64,000 nucleotides of DNA, from the NCBI GenBank assembly GCA_964622685.1, contig CAZUUU010000002.1, positions 1 through 64,000 of the forward strand, read 5' to 3'. The translations under genes were made by a program, and so were the position numbers. Below, one piece after another: positions 24,865-33,729 of this stretch (the stretch's first letter is position 1; each line of letters begins with the position of its first letter). The notes under the pieces were generated by a model that was given only the letters and a program-made list of their open reading frames with translations, was not told the origin of the DNA and ran no database searches. The DNA comes from Methylibium sp964622685 (lineage in GTDB: Bacteria; Pseudomonadota; Gammaproteobacteria; Burkholderiales; Burkholderiaceae_C).

Positions 24865-26094
24865 TCAGGACTGCGTCGCGCCCTCGCGTCGGGCCTGCAC
24901 CTCGGGCTTGGCGTTCATGTCGACGCTCTGCGGCTTGACCAGCGAACCGGGCCGCACGCGCTGCACGCCGCCGACGACGATGCGCTCGTCGGCCTTGAGG
25001 CCGGCCGTGACGATGCGCAGGCCGTCGACCGACGCGCCCAGGCTCACCTCGCGGTAGACCACCTTGTTGTCGGCGCCGACCACCAGCACGAACTTCTTGC
25101 TCTGGTCGGTGCCGACCGCGCGCTCGTTGATCAGCAGGGCCGGTGCGCTGCGCGCCTGGCCCATGCGCAGCTTGGCAAACTGGCCCGGCATCAGCGTGCC
25201 GTCCTTGTTGTCGAACACGGCGCGCACGCGCACCGTGCCGCTGCGCGCGTCGACCTGGTTGTCGACGAGCTGCAGGCGGCCTTCGAGCGGCGTGTCGGCG
25301 GTGGCGGCGGTGCCCATCTGCACGGGGATGCGCTCGAGCTGCTGGCGCGCGCTGGCGCCGCCCTGCCCCAGGCCCTTGAGGGCGCGGGCGACGATCTGCT
25401 CGTCGGCGTCGAAGCTGGCGTAGATCGGGCTCACCGACACCAGCGTGGTCAGCACCGGCGCGCCGGGGCCGGCTGCGACCAGGTTGCCGACCGTGACCTC
25501 GAGCCGCCCGACGCGGCCGGCGACCGGCGCGCGCACCTGGGTGTAGGCCAGGCTCAGGCGCGCCGACTGCAGCGCGGCCTGCGCGGCGCGCAGGTTGGCC
25601 TCGGCCTCGCGCTGGGCGTTGACGCGCTCGTCGAGCTCGCGCTGCGCGATGGCGCGCTCGTCCCACAGGCGCTGGGCACGGTTGCCCTCGCTCTGCGTGT
25701 AGGCGACGCGGGCCTGCGCGGCGACGACCTGCGCCTCGGCGCGGTCGACGTCGGCCGCATAGGGCGCGGGGTCGATGGTGATGAGCAGGTCGCCCTGCTT
25801 CACCAGCGCGCCTTCGCGGAAGTGCACGGCCTGCACGGCGCCGGCGACGCGCGAGCGCACGTCGACGCGCTCGACCGCCTCGAGGCGGCCGGAGAACTCG
25901 TCCCACACCGACACGTCGCTCAGTACGACGGCGGCCACCGACACCGGCGTGGCCTGCGGCTCGGCGGGTGCGGTATTGGCCTCGGCGTCGGGCGCCTGCA
26001 GGCCGAACAGCGCCGTCGCGACGGCGGTCAGGGCGGTGAGCGCGGTGCCGGCGGCCCAGAGGCGGCGACGGGCGCGAAGCGGAAGCTGGTTCAT
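24865..26094 (-). CDS. bpeE: RND efflux periplasmic adaptor (BpeE/CeoA/MexE-like)
   Basis: This 409-residue protein has an N-terminal signal/anchor (LWAAGTALTALTAVATALFG), lipoyl halves VDVRSRVAGAVQAVHFREGA and YTQVRAPVAGRVGRLEVTVG flanking a helical hairpin, a beta-barrel domain and the membrane-proximal domain. This is the standard adaptor layout linking the pump to the outer-membrane channel. AGGA lies six bases before the ATG, and the ATG overlaps the llpE stop by four bases. Confidence 0.93.
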   Translation of the reverse strand: MNQLPLRARRRLWAAGTALTALTAVATALFGLQAPDAEANTAPAEPQATPVSVAAVVLSDVSVWDEFSGRLEAVERVDVRSRVAGAVQAVHFREGALVKQGDLLITIDPAPYAADVDRAEAQVVAAQARVAYTQSEGNRAQRLWDERAIAQRELDERVNAQREAEANLRAAQAALQSARLSLAYTQVRAPVAGRVGRLEVTVGNLVAAGPGAPVLTTLVSVSPIYASFDADEQIVARALKGLGQGGASARQQLERIPVQMGTAATADTPLEGRLQLVDNQVDARSGTVRVRAVFDNKDGTLMPGQFAKLRMGQARSAPALLINERAVGTDQSKKFVLVVGADNKVVYREVSLGASVDGLRIVTAGLKADERIVVGGVQRVRPGSLVKPQSVDMNAKPEVQARREGATQS

Positions 26095-26963
26095 GGGAGG
26101 TCCTGGGTGGTTTCGAGTTGATGAGGAGCAGAAAGGGAAGCCGGCTGCGTCGACAGGAAGTGGCTGAGCTGCAGGCCCAGCGGCGCGGCCCAGGCCGGGC
26201 GCTCGCCGTCGGCGGCCTGCATGCAGCTGCACGGCCAGCCGGTCCGGCCCGGCAGCACGGCCTCGGTCACCGGCACGCCGGCCGCGCGCAGGCGGGCGGC
26301 GTAGGCGTGGGTCTCGTCGCGCATCGGGTCGTCGTCGGCCGTGACCAGCAGGGTCGGCGGCAGGTCGCCCAGGCGCAGGGCGCGGCCCGGCGCGGCATAG
26401 GGATGCAGCGCGTCCTCGGGCTGGGACAGGTAGTCGTGCCAGCCGTCGGCCCAGCGGCAGCCGACCGGGCCGGCCTGCGCGCTGCGCAGCGAAGCGGTCG
26501 CGACGCAGGTGTCGAGCATCGGCGACAGCAGGATCTGCCCGGCCAGCGGCGGGTGCTGGCGGTCGCGCGCCATCAGCGCGACGGCGGCGGCGATGTTGCC
26601 TCCGGCTTCCTCGCCCGCGACCCACAGGCCGCTGGCGGTGCCGGCCAGGCGCAGGCGGCGGCGCCAGGTCCATTCGAGCGCGGCATGGCCGACCTCGATC
26701 GCGGCCGGGAAGGGCCGCTCCGGCGCGAGCGGGTAGTCGAGCGAGACCACGACCGCGCCGGCCTCGGCCAGCAGGCCGGCGACGCGCGAGCCGCTGTCCA
26801 GGTCGCCGGCCACGAAGGCGCCGGCATGGAAGTGCAGCACCAGCGGCGCCGGGGCGCGACCTTCGGGGCGGTAGATGCGCGCCCGCACCGTGGCGCCGCC
26901 GTCGAGCGGGATCAGCTCGTCGGTCGGGGCGACATCGGGACGGAGGGAAGTGACGGAGGACAT
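26091..26963 (-). CDS. llpE: LlpE-like alpha/beta hydrolase with lost catalytic residues
   Basis: This 290-residue protein is of the hormone-sensitive-lipase type. The fold is recognisable: oxyanion region LVLHFHAGAFVAGD, Asp region LVTADDDPMRD. The nucleophile elbow reads G-E-E-A-G-G-N instead of G-D-S-A-G-G-N, so the catalytic Ser is replaced by Glu. The expected His near the C-terminus is replaced in a segment reading GRTGWPCSC. It is therefore probably not an active esterase. In Burkholderia an llpE gene is the first cistron of the bpeEF-oprC/ceoAB-opcM operons, exactly as here. Its role there is not settled. Confidence 0.85.
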   Translation of the reverse strand: MSSVTSLRPDVAPTDELIPLDGGATVRARIYRPEGRAPAPLVLHFHAGAFVAGDLDSGSRVAGLLAEAGAVVVSLDYPLAPERPFPAAIEVGHAALEWTWRRRLRLAGTASGLWVAGEEAGGNIAAAVALMARDRQHPPLAGQILLSPMLDTCVATASLRSAQAGPVGCRWADGWHDYLSQPEDALHPYAAPGRALRLGDLPPTLLVTADDDPMRDETHAYAARLRAAGVPVTEAVLPGRTGWPCSCMQAADGERPAWAAPLGLQLSHFLSTQPASLSAPHQLETTQDLP

Positions 26964-27053
26964 GGCGGCTCGCCCACGGGGGGCGACTCGGCTTGCTGCG
27001 ATGCAGCGAAAGATAGGGCCGGCCCGCCCGCCAATAAATAGCCACGCCGCTCA

Positions 27054-27073
27054 TGCTTTGTTTCACCAAAGCA
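27054..27073. promoter_or_regulatory. Perfect 20-bp dyad between llpE and the LysR gene
   Basis: TGCTTTG-TTTCAC-CAAAGCA has seven-base arms and a six-base spacer and ends 12 bases before the LysR start. LysR regulators bind dyads in the shared divergent promoter region; this one is close enough to the LysR start to give autorepression. A TATTTA on the minus strand at about 27034-27039 could be the -10 of the efflux operon. Confidence 0.65.
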
Positions 27074-27085
27074 ATAATCGACCGC

Positions 27086-28042
27086 ATGGACAAGCTCCTC
27101 GCCATGCAGGCCTTCGTGCGGGTCGTCGAATCCGGCACCTTCACCAAGGCCTCGGATTCGCTGACCCTGCCCAAGCCGACCGTCACCCGGCTGATCCAGA
27201 CCCTGGAAAGCCACCTGCAGACCAAGCTGCTGAACCGCACCACCCGCAAGGTGACGGTGACGCCCGACGGCGCGGCCTACTACGAGCGTGCGCTGCGCCT
27301 GCTGACCGAGGTCGACGAGCTGGAGTCCAGCATGTCGCACGCCAAGGCCAGCCCGCGCGGGCGGCTGCGCATCGACGTGCCGGCCGCGCTGGGCCAGCTG
27401 GTGCTGATGCCGGCGCTGCCGGACTTCTGCGCGCGCTACCCCGACATCCAGATCGACCTGGGCGTCGGCGACCGGCCGGTCGACCTGATCGGCGAGAACG
27501 TCGACTGCGTGATCCGCGGCGGCACGCTGACCGACCAGTCGCTGGTGGCGCGGCGCATCGCGGAGTTCCACATGATCGCGGCGGCCAGCCCCGGCTACCT
27601 GAAGCGCCACGGCATGCCCACGCACCCGAGCGAGCTCGAGGACCGCCATGTGATCGTCGGCTACTTCTCGGCCCGCACCGGGCGGCCGATCCCGATGGAC
27701 TTCAACAAGGACGGCGAGCGCGTCGAGGTGACGGGCCGCTATCGCGTGTCGGTCAACGACTCCAACGCCTACACCGCCGCGGGACTGGCCGGGCTGGGCG
27801 TCGTGCAGACGGCGACCTTCATGCTGCAGGACCACATGAGCCGCGGCGCGCTGGAGCCGGTGCTGGCGGACTGGTGCTCGGACCCGGTACCCATCCACGT
27901 CGTCTACCCGCCCAACCGCCACCTCAGCGCCAAGCTGCGCGTCTTCGTCGACTGGGTGGCCGAGCTGTTCGCGCACCACGACTTGATGCAGCGCTGCAGC
28001 AGCCTGCCGCCGCTGCCGGCCACGGCGCGCTTCGCGCGCTGA
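27086..28042 (+). CDS. LysR-family regulator of the efflux operon (BpeT/CeoR-like)
   Basis: This 318-residue protein has an N-terminal winged HTH (FVRVVESGTFTKASDSLTLP; TVTRLIQTLESHLQTKLLNR) and a periplasmic-binding-protein-like effector domain at about 90-295. The start MDKLLAMQAFVRVV is the usual LysR start; the upstream in-frame start would include the operator dyad. The gene is divergent from the llpE-bpeE-bpeF-oprC type operon, the arrangement of bpeT and ceoR, whose products activate the pump in response to compounds such as salicylate. The inducer here is not known. Confidence 0.92.
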   Translation: MDKLLAMQAFVRVVESGTFTKASDSLTLPKPTVTRLIQTLESHLQTKLLNRTTRKVTVTPDGAAYYERALRLLTEVDELESSMSHAKASPRGRLRIDVPAALGQLVLMPALPDFCARYPDIQIDLGVGDRPVDLIGENVDCVIRGGTLTDQSLVARRIAEFHMIAAASPGYLKRHGMPTHPSELEDRHVIVGYFSARTGRPIPMDFNKDGERVEVTGRYRVSVNDSNAYTAAGLAGLGVVQTATFMLQDHMSRGALEPVLADWCSDPVPIHVVYPPNRHLSAKLRVFVDWVAELFAHHDLMQRCSSLPPLPATARFAR

Positions 28043-28058
28043 TCAGAAGCTGAGCGCG

Positions 28059-28277
28059 TCAGGCGGCCGGCGCGTCGGGCGCGGGCAGCGTCAGGCCCAT
28101 CGCCTTGGCCGACATGTAGAGCGTCTTCGTCAGCAGCTCCACGCCGCCGGCATTGAGCTCGAGCGGGAAGATCTTGCCGTTGGCCATCAGCAGCTCCAGC
28201 AGCACGGCCTGGCCGTCGTCGGACAGCACGGCCTGCTTCAGGCCGACGCAGCGCAGGGGTTCCATCGTGGAGCTCAT
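28059..28277 (-). CDS. Small hypothetical protein
   Basis: This 72-residue cytoplasmic protein contains CVGLKQAVLSDDGQAVLLEL and TKTLYMSAKAMGLTLPAP. No recognised domain. Composition and the run of beta-strand then helix suggest a folded product rather than chance. An alternative ATG at 28266 exists. It lies 68 bases downstream of fumC on the same strand and may be co-transcribed. Confidence 0.6.
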   Translation of the reverse strand: MSSTMEPLRCVGLKQAVLSDDGQAVLLELLMANGKIFPLELNAGGVELLTKTLYMSAKAMGLTLPAPDAPAA

Positions 28278-28345
28278 CGTCGTTCTCGTGGGGTCGGTGG
28301 CGGAGCCGGGATGCTGCCACGCCGCGGCGCCGCGCCGCGCGAGGG

Positions 28346-29743
28346 TCAGCCCGAAGGCCCGAGCATCCGGCGCGCGTCGACCCAGGCGTCGAACTGCTCG
28401 CCGCTGACGCCGCCGACCGCGAGCGCGGCCTCGCGCAGGCTGCTGCCGGTCTGGTGCGCGTGCTTGGCGATCCTGGCGGCGCGGTCGTAGCCGATGTGCG
28501 GCGCCAGCGCGGTGACCAGCATCAGCGAGCGCTGCAGCAAGTCTTCGACCCGCGCCGCGTCGGGCGCCAGGCCGGCCACGCAGTGCCGCGCGAAGCTGGC
28601 CATCGCGTCGGACAGCAGGCGCAGGCTGTCCAGCACGTCGTGCGCGATCAGCGGCTTGTAGACATTGAGCTCGAAGTGGCCCTGGCTGGCCGCGAAGCCG
28701 ATCGCCGCGTCGTGGCCCATCACCTGGGCGCAGACCATGGTCAGCGCCTCGACCTGGGTCGGGTTCACCTTGCCCGGCATGATGGAACTGCCGGGCTCGT
28801 TCTCGGGCAGGCGCAGCTCGCCCAGGCCGGCGCGCGGGCCGCTGCCCATCAGGCGGATGTCGTTGCCGATCTTGGTGAGCGCCACCGCCAGCATGCGCAG
28901 GGCACCGTGGAAGCCGACCAGGGCCTCGTGCCCGGCCATCGCCGCGAACAGGTTGTCGGCCGGCGCGAACGGCAGGCCGAGCCGGCGCGCGAGCCGCGCC
29001 GCCACGCGCGCGCCGAACTCGGCATGGGTGTTGAGCCCGGTGCCGACCGCGGTGCCGCCGATCGCCAGGCGCTGCACCGGCGCGAGCGACTGCGCGATCG
29101 CGGCTTCGCACAGGTCGAGCTGCGCGACGTAGCCGCCGAACTCCTGGCCCAGCGTCACCGGCGTGGCGTCCTGCAGGTGGGTGCGGCCGATCTTGACGAC
29201 GTCCGCCAGCGCGACGGCCTTGTCGTGCAGCGCCGCGCGCAGCGTCGCCAGCGCGGGCTGCAGCCGCTCGCGCGCCTGCAGCGCGACGGCGACGTGCATC
29301 GCGGTCGGGAAGACGTCGTTGGACGACTGGCCCAGGTTCACGTCGTCGTTGGGGTGCACGCGGCGGTCGCTGCCCCGGCGGCCGCCCAGGGCCTCGGAGG
29401 CCAGCGTGGCCACGACCTCGTTGACGTTCATGTTGCTCTGCGTGCCCGAGCCGGTCTGCCACACCGACAGCGGAAAGGCCTCGGCATGCTCGCCGGCCGC
29501 GATGCGGGCCGCGGCGTCGGCGATGGCACGGGCCTTGTCGGCGGCCAGCAGGCCGAGTTCGTGGTTGACCTCGGCCGCGGCCCACTTGACCCAGGCCAGC
29601 GCGCGCACCACCTCGGCCGGCATGCGCTGTTCGCCGATGGCGAAGAAATGCAGGCTGCGCGCGGTCTGCGCGGCCCACAGCGCGTCGGCGGGGACCTCGA
29701 TGGGGCCGAAGGCGTCGGATTCGGTGCGGGTGGCGGTGGTCAT
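28346..29743 (-). CDS. fumC: Fumarate hydratase class II
   Basis: This 465-residue protein is the normal length for the iron-independent, homotetrameric fumarase of the TCA cycle. Signature segments include QTGSGTQSNMNVNEV, HPNDDVNLGQSSNDVFPTAM, KIGRTHLQDATPVTLGQEF and the fumarase/aspartase signature GSSIMPGKVNP, all in order. GGAG lies five bases before the ATG. It is not related functionally to its immediate neighbours as far as can be seen. Confidence 0.97.
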   Translation of the reverse strand: MTTATRTESDAFGPIEVPADALWAAQTARSLHFFAIGEQRMPAEVVRALAWVKWAAAEVNHELGLLAADKARAIADAAARIAAGEHAEAFPLSVWQTGSGTQSNMNVNEVVATLASEALGGRRGSDRRVHPNDDVNLGQSSNDVFPTAMHVAVALQARERLQPALATLRAALHDKAVALADVVKIGRTHLQDATPVTLGQEFGGYVAQLDLCEAAIAQSLAPVQRLAIGGTAVGTGLNTHAEFGARVAARLARRLGLPFAPADNLFAAMAGHEALVGFHGALRMLAVALTKIGNDIRLMGSGPRAGLGELRLPENEPGSSIMPGKVNPTQVEALTMVCAQVMGHDAAIGFAASQGHFELNVYKPLIAHDVLDSLRLLSDAMASFARHCVAGLAPDAARVEDLLQRSLMLVTALAPHIGYDRAARIAKHAHQTGSSLREAALAVGGVSGEQFDAWVDARRMLGPSG

Positions 29744-29880
29744 CGGGGCTCCGGCAAGGGGTCGTGAACGGGATGGCGCCAGCTTAGGCCAGGACGACGG
29801 ACCCTCCTCCGAACTTGGGATGCGGAGAGGCGCTAGTAGAGCGACAGTGCGTGCGAAGTGAAGCCAAGTGGAGGTGCGCC

Positions 29881-30969
29881 ATGTTCGGCTCTTATCTCGT
29901 CGAGCTCGTGATCGGCATGTGTTTCCTGTTCGCAGTGCTGGGCATCGTGACCAGTGCGTTGACCGAGGTGGTGCTGTCGTACACGAAGGTGCGCGCGAAG
30001 CATCTGCAGGAGTGGCTGGTGCAATGGTCGAAGCAGTTGCTCGACGCGCCACGGGTCTCGTCCACCGGAACAACCGCACCTGAACCTGCGCCTGCGCCTG
30101 CGCCTGCGCCTGCGGACCCGAGAACTCCAGGCGAGAAGTTTCTCGAAGGCTTGCTGGACCACCCACTGGTCGCGTCGCAGAGGCACGGCGAGGCAAGGCC
30201 GAGCTACCTGCCGTCGGCGCACCTCGCCGGCGCGCTGCTGCAGACCCTGGCCATGCCCTTCAGCGAAAGCTGCGTCGGGCAGGACCTCAAGTCGGCCGAA
30301 GCCAAGCTCCGCGCGCACATCCGCGGCTTGCCCGGCGAGGGCCTGAAGCGCGCCCTCGAGGCCGTGCTCGACTCGGCCGTCACCAAGGCGGCCGACGGCA
30401 CAGCGCTGATCGAAAGCCTGAAGAACGAGACGGCCTCCTGGATCGACGCATCCATGGGCCGCATCGAGGGCTGGACCAAGCGGCGCGCCAAGCTGATCTC
30501 CCTGGTCGCCGCCTTCGTCGTTTGCCTGGCCTTCAACGTCAGCGCGCTGGAAGTGCTGCGCGTGCTGTCCTCGGACGGCGCGGCGCGCACGGAGCTGGCG
30601 CGGACCGCGGTCGAGTACGTCGACAAGGACTGCAGCGGCAAGGCCGACCAGACCCGGCTGGCCTGTCTGAAGGAACGCTCGGACGAGGCCGTCGAGGCGC
30701 TGGGGCCGCTGTCGCGTCTTGGCATCGGCTGGGACCGACCGCCGGCATTCATGACGATGAAGGACCCGGCCCCCTGGGCCCTGGCCGGGCATGCGCTGGT
30801 CTGGCTGGCCGGCCTGCTGTGCGCCGCCTTTGCCGCCTCGCTGGGCGGCGACTTCTGGTTCAAGTGGATCGGCGACATCGTCCGCCTGACCGGGTACAAG
30901 CCGGCGCGCCGGGACGAACCTCCGGCCGAGCCACCGGGCTGGCTGGCACGGCTGACGGCACGCCGCTGA
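29881..30969 (+). CDS. Inner-membrane protein of unknown function
   Basis: This 362-residue protein has a membrane helix at about residues 5-27 (VELVIGMCFLFAVLGIVTSA), a Pro-Ala linker encoded by a hexanucleotide repeat, a helical cytoplasmic region, a second helix around 205-225 (LISLVAAFVVCLAFNVSALE) and a third near 300 (ALAGHALVWLAGLLCAAFAA). GGAGG lies about six bases before the ATG. I recognise no family; the topology could suit an ion-channel or sensor role, but nothing proves it. Confidence 0.75.
   Translation: MFGSYLVELVIGMCFLFAVLGIVTSALTEVVLSYTKVRAKHLQEWLVQWSKQLLDAPRVSSTGTTAPEPAPAPAPAPADPRTPGEKFLEGLLDHPLVASQRHGEARPSYLPSAHLAGALLQTLAMPFSESCVGQDLKSAEAKLRAHIRGLPGEGLKRALEAVLDSAVTKAADGTALIESLKNETASWIDASMGRIEGWTKRRAKLISLVAAFVVCLAFNVSALEVLRVLSSDGAARTELARTAVEYVDKDCSGKADQTRLACLKERSDEAVEALGPLSRLGIGWDRPPAFMTMKDPAPWALAGHALVWLAGLLCAAFAASLGGDFWFKWIGDIVRLTGYKPARRDEPPAEPPGWLARLTARR
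30085..30114 (+). repeat. Hexanucleotide repeat (CCTGCG)5 inside a coding region
   Basis: Five perfect copies of CCTGCG, extended by related codons on both sides, encode a Pro-Ala run in the membrane protein at 29881-30969. Because the unit is six bases, slippage would change linker length without breaking the frame. Confidence 0.9.
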
Positions 30970-31020
30970 GCCCGGGGTGTCCGCGTGGGCGCGAGCGGCG
31001 CGCCAACGTATGCTTCGCCC

Positions 31021-32715
31021 ATGTACGCGCCGTTCTTCGGGCTGAAGCAGGAGCCGTTCTCGATCGCGCCGGATCCGCGCTATCTCTTCATGAGCGAGCG
31101 CCACCGCGAGGCGCTGGCGCACCTGCTGTACGGCGTGAAGGGCGGCGGCGGCTTCGTGCTGCTGACGGGCGAGATCGGCGCCGGCAAGACCACGGTGTGC
31201 CGCTGCTTCCTGGAGCAGATCCCCAAGCGCTGCAACGTCGCCTACGTCTTCAACCCGCGCTTGACGGCGGAGGAGCTGCTGCGCTCGGTCTGCGACGAGT
31301 TCGGCATCCCCAACCCGCACCAGGGGCCGGGCGCGACGACGGTCAAGGACTGGGTCGACGCGCTCAACGAGTTCCTGCTGCGCACGCACGCGGTCGGCCA
31401 GAACAACGTGCTGATCATCGACGAGGCGCAGCAGCTGTCGGCCGACGTGCTGGAGCAGCTGCGCCTGCTGACCAACCTGGAGACCAACGAACGCAAGCTG
31501 CTGCAGATCGTGCTGATCGGCCAGCCCGAGCTGCGCCAGATGCTGGCGCGGCCCGACCTGGAGCAGCTGGCGCAGCGCGTGATCGCGCGCTACCACCTCG
31601 AGCCGCTGTCCGAGAGCGAGACGCTGCAGTACATCCGCCACCGCCTCGCGATCGGCGGGCTGACCACCGCGGCGCCCTTCGGCCGCGAGGCGATGCAGCG
31701 CGTGCACCAGCTGTCGCGCGGCGTGCCGCGGCGCATCAACCTGCTGTGCGACCGCGCGCTGCTGGGCGCCTACGCGACCGGTCGCAATCGCGTCGACGCG
31801 GCCATCGTCGACAAGGCCGCGAGCGAGGTCTTCGACAAGACGCCCCCACCGCGCACCGCGGCGCGGCGCCGCTGGCGGCCCGGCCGCATCGAGACGCTGG
31901 GGCTGGGCCTGGTGGGCGGCGCGGCGCTGTGGGGCCTGGTGTCGTGGGCGATGGACGGCCGCACGGCCGCGCGGCCCGACGTGGCGAGTGCCCAGGCGGC
32001 TGCCATGCCGGCGGCCTCGGCGGCATCGGCGGCCGGTGCGGCCGGTGCGGCCTCGGGGCCGTCCGAGGTGCAGGCGGCGGCCTCGGCACCGGCCGCCGCC
32101 GTCGCGATGGCCGACCTCAAGACCAGCCTGCAGCGCATGCCGCGCGACGAGGCCGGCGCCTGGCGCGCCCTGGCGCCGCTGTGGAAGCTCGATCTCGGCG
32201 AGGGCGAGCCCTGCCGCGAGGCGCAGCGCCAGCAGGTGCTCTGCTACAAGGCCAGCGGCACGCTGGCGCTGATCCGCCAGCTGGACCGGCCGGCCCTCCT
32301 GACGCTGCGCGACGACGAGGACCGGCCCGGCTACGCGCTGCTGACCGGCCTGAACGCGCGCCACGCGACGCTGCTGCTGGACGGCAGGCCGCAGAGCGTC
32401 CCGCTGGTGGCGCTGGCGCAGCGCTGGCGCGGCGAGTTCGCGACGCTGTGGCGCGCGCCCACCGGGTATTCGCAGCTGCTGGTCGAGGGCAGCGCGGGGC
32501 CGCTGGTCGACGGCCTGGCCGCGCAGCTGGCCGGCCTGCAGGGCGAGCCCGCGCCCGCCGCGCCGCAGTCCTACGGACCGGCGCTGCGCTCGCGCGTCGT
32601 CACCTTCCAGGTCGCGCAGGGCCTCAAGCCCGATGGCCTGGCCGGGCCCACGACCTTCATGCAGCTCAACCGCGTGACCGGTGTCGACGAGCCGCGCTTG
32701 CACACGGAACACTGA
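31021..32715 (+). CDS. gspA: GspA/ExeA-type ATPase with C-terminal peptidoglycan-binding domain
   Basis: This 564-residue protein starts MYAPFFGLKQEPFSIAPDPR, the hallmark ExeA start. The AAA domain has Walker A LLTGEIGAGKTT and Walker B VLIIDEAQQLS (about residues 40-270). A single membrane helix at about 297-315 is followed by an Ala-rich linker and a C-terminal peptidoglycan-binding repeat (VVTFQVAQGLKPDGLAGPTT). In Aeromonas the ExeAB complex uses ATP and peptidoglycan binding to insert the type II secretin. No gspC-N genes lie nearby. gspB follows after an 81-base gap containing a hairpin repeat. Confidence 0.9.
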   Translation: MYAPFFGLKQEPFSIAPDPRYLFMSERHREALAHLLYGVKGGGGFVLLTGEIGAGKTTVCRCFLEQIPKRCNVAYVFNPRLTAEELLRSVCDEFGIPNPHQGPGATTVKDWVDALNEFLLRTHAVGQNNVLIIDEAQQLSADVLEQLRLLTNLETNERKLLQIVLIGQPELRQMLARPDLEQLAQRVIARYHLEPLSESETLQYIRHRLAIGGLTTAAPFGREAMQRVHQLSRGVPRRINLLCDRALLGAYATGRNRVDAAIVDKAASEVFDKTPPPRTAARRRWRPGRIETLGLGLVGGAALWGLVSWAMDGRTAARPDVASAQAAAMPAASAASAAGAAGAASGPSEVQAAASAPAAAVAMADLKTSLQRMPRDEAGAWRALAPLWKLDLGEGEPCREAQRQQVLCYKASGTLALIRQLDRPALLTLRDDEDRPGYALLTGLNARHATLLLDGRPQSVPLVALAQRWRGEFATLWRAPTGYSQLLVEGSAGPLVDGLAAQLAGLQGEPAPAAPQSYGPALRSRVVTFQVAQGLKPDGLAGPTTFMQLNRVTGVDEPRLHTEH

Positions 32716-32758
32716 TGACGACCCCCGCACACCTCCGGTGTTGCCCCCCGCGGGGGCG

Positions 32759-32793
32759 CTCAGCCCTCTTGGGGCGGCCCGGCGAGGGCTGAG
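32759..32793. repeat. Hairpin-forming repeat covering the gspB ribosome-binding site
   Basis: CTCAGCCCTC and GAGGGCTGAG are perfect ten-base arms around a 15-base loop, immediately preceded by CCCCCCGCGGGGG. The 3' arm contains the GAGGG that serves as the gspB Shine-Dalgarno and ends three bases before the ATG, so the folded form would occlude it. The same motif style is common between genes in Burkholderiales. Confidence 0.75.
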
Positions 32794-32796
32794 CCC

Positions 32797-33579
32797 ATGT
32801 CCTACATCCTCGATGCCCTGAGGCGCGCCGATTCCGAACGCGAGCGTGGCGCGGTGCCGGGCCTGCATGCGCAACCGGGCGCGGCGAGCAGCGACGACGA
32901 CGAGGGCGCGGCCGCCGGTGCCGGGACCAATCCGCTGGTCTGGGTGATCGTGGCGCTGGCCCTGGTGCTGCTGGGTTCGCTGGCGTGGAACATGATGAGC
33001 GGCGGCGATGTGCCGGCGACCGTCGAGCCGGTGGCGGTCGTGCCCGCGCCGACCCCGACCCCGACACCGATGCCGGCCTCTGCCCCCGCGGCCGTCGTCG
33101 AGACGCCGAGGCCACCGCCCGTCGCCGTCGTCGCGGCAGCGGCGCCGACCCCGACCCCGACACCGGCACCGAAGGAAGTCGCGCCCGTGCGCGCGACGCC
33201 CGAGCTGCCGCTCGACAAGCCGCTGCCCCGCCCGCAGCGCCCGGCCGCCGAGCCTCGAAAGGCCGACCCGGCGCCGGCCGCATCGAAGCCGGCCACGACC
33301 CCGAGCAAGTCCGAGCCTGCGAACACCACCGACGCCCCCGCGGCCGAGCCGCGCCTCTACGCCGTGAACGAACTGCCCGAGGACGTGCGCCGCGCCTTGC
33401 CGCTGCTGGCCTTCGGCGGCTCGGTCTATTCGGAGACGCCGGCCAATCGCATCCTCATCATCAACGGGCAGGTCTACAACGAGGGCGGAAGGCCCACGCC
33501 CGATGTCGTGCTGGAGCAGATCCGCCTGAAGAGCGCCGTGTTGCGCTTTCGCAGCTATCGCTACGAAGTAGCGTATTAG
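32797..33579 (+). CDS. gspB: General secretion pathway protein B
   Basis: This 260-residue protein starts MSYILDALRRADSERERGAV, the typical GspB/ExeB start. A single membrane helix lies at about residues 47-67 (VWVIVALALVLLGSLAW), followed by a long periplasmic Pro/Ala/Thr-rich linker with PTPTPTP runs and a C-terminal GspB domain (LPLLAFGGSVYSETPANRIL) of about 70 residues. GspB partners GspA in the inner membrane. The linker DNA contains the repeat CCGACCCCGACCCCGACACC twice, about 100 bases apart. Confidence 0.92.
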   Translation: MSYILDALRRADSERERGAVPGLHAQPGAASSDDDEGAAAGAGTNPLVWVIVALALVLLGSLAWNMMSGGDVPATVEPVAVVPAPTPTPTPMPASAPAAVVETPRPPPVAVVAAAAPTPTPTPAPKEVAPVRATPELPLDKPLPRPQRPAAEPRKADPAPAASKPATTPSKSEPANTTDAPAAEPRLYAVNELPEDVRRALPLLAFGGSVYSETPANRILIINGQVYNEGGRPTPDVVLEQIRLKSAVLRFRSYRYEVAY

Positions 33580-33729
33580 GCGAAAAGAGGCGAAGAGAGG
33601 CGAAGAGAAGAAACCGAGAGAAGTCCGCAAAGACGACTTTCCGGTCGCGCACGAAGCCTGACCCGGGATTCAGCGCCGACTCGTTATCCTCGGGGCTCCC
33701 GTTGGGACCTTCACTACAAGGAAACGAGA

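Noticed and set aside
21624..24938. Open frame of 1,104 codons on the plus strand
   Set aside because: Antisense to the RND pump, with His/Asp/Arg-rich composition and no domain; the pump frame is unambiguous.
29833..33630. Open frame of 1,265 codons on the minus strand
   Set aside because: It lies antisense to the membrane protein, gspA and gspB genes. Its translation is Arg/Gln/His-rich low complexity, a GC-skew shadow.
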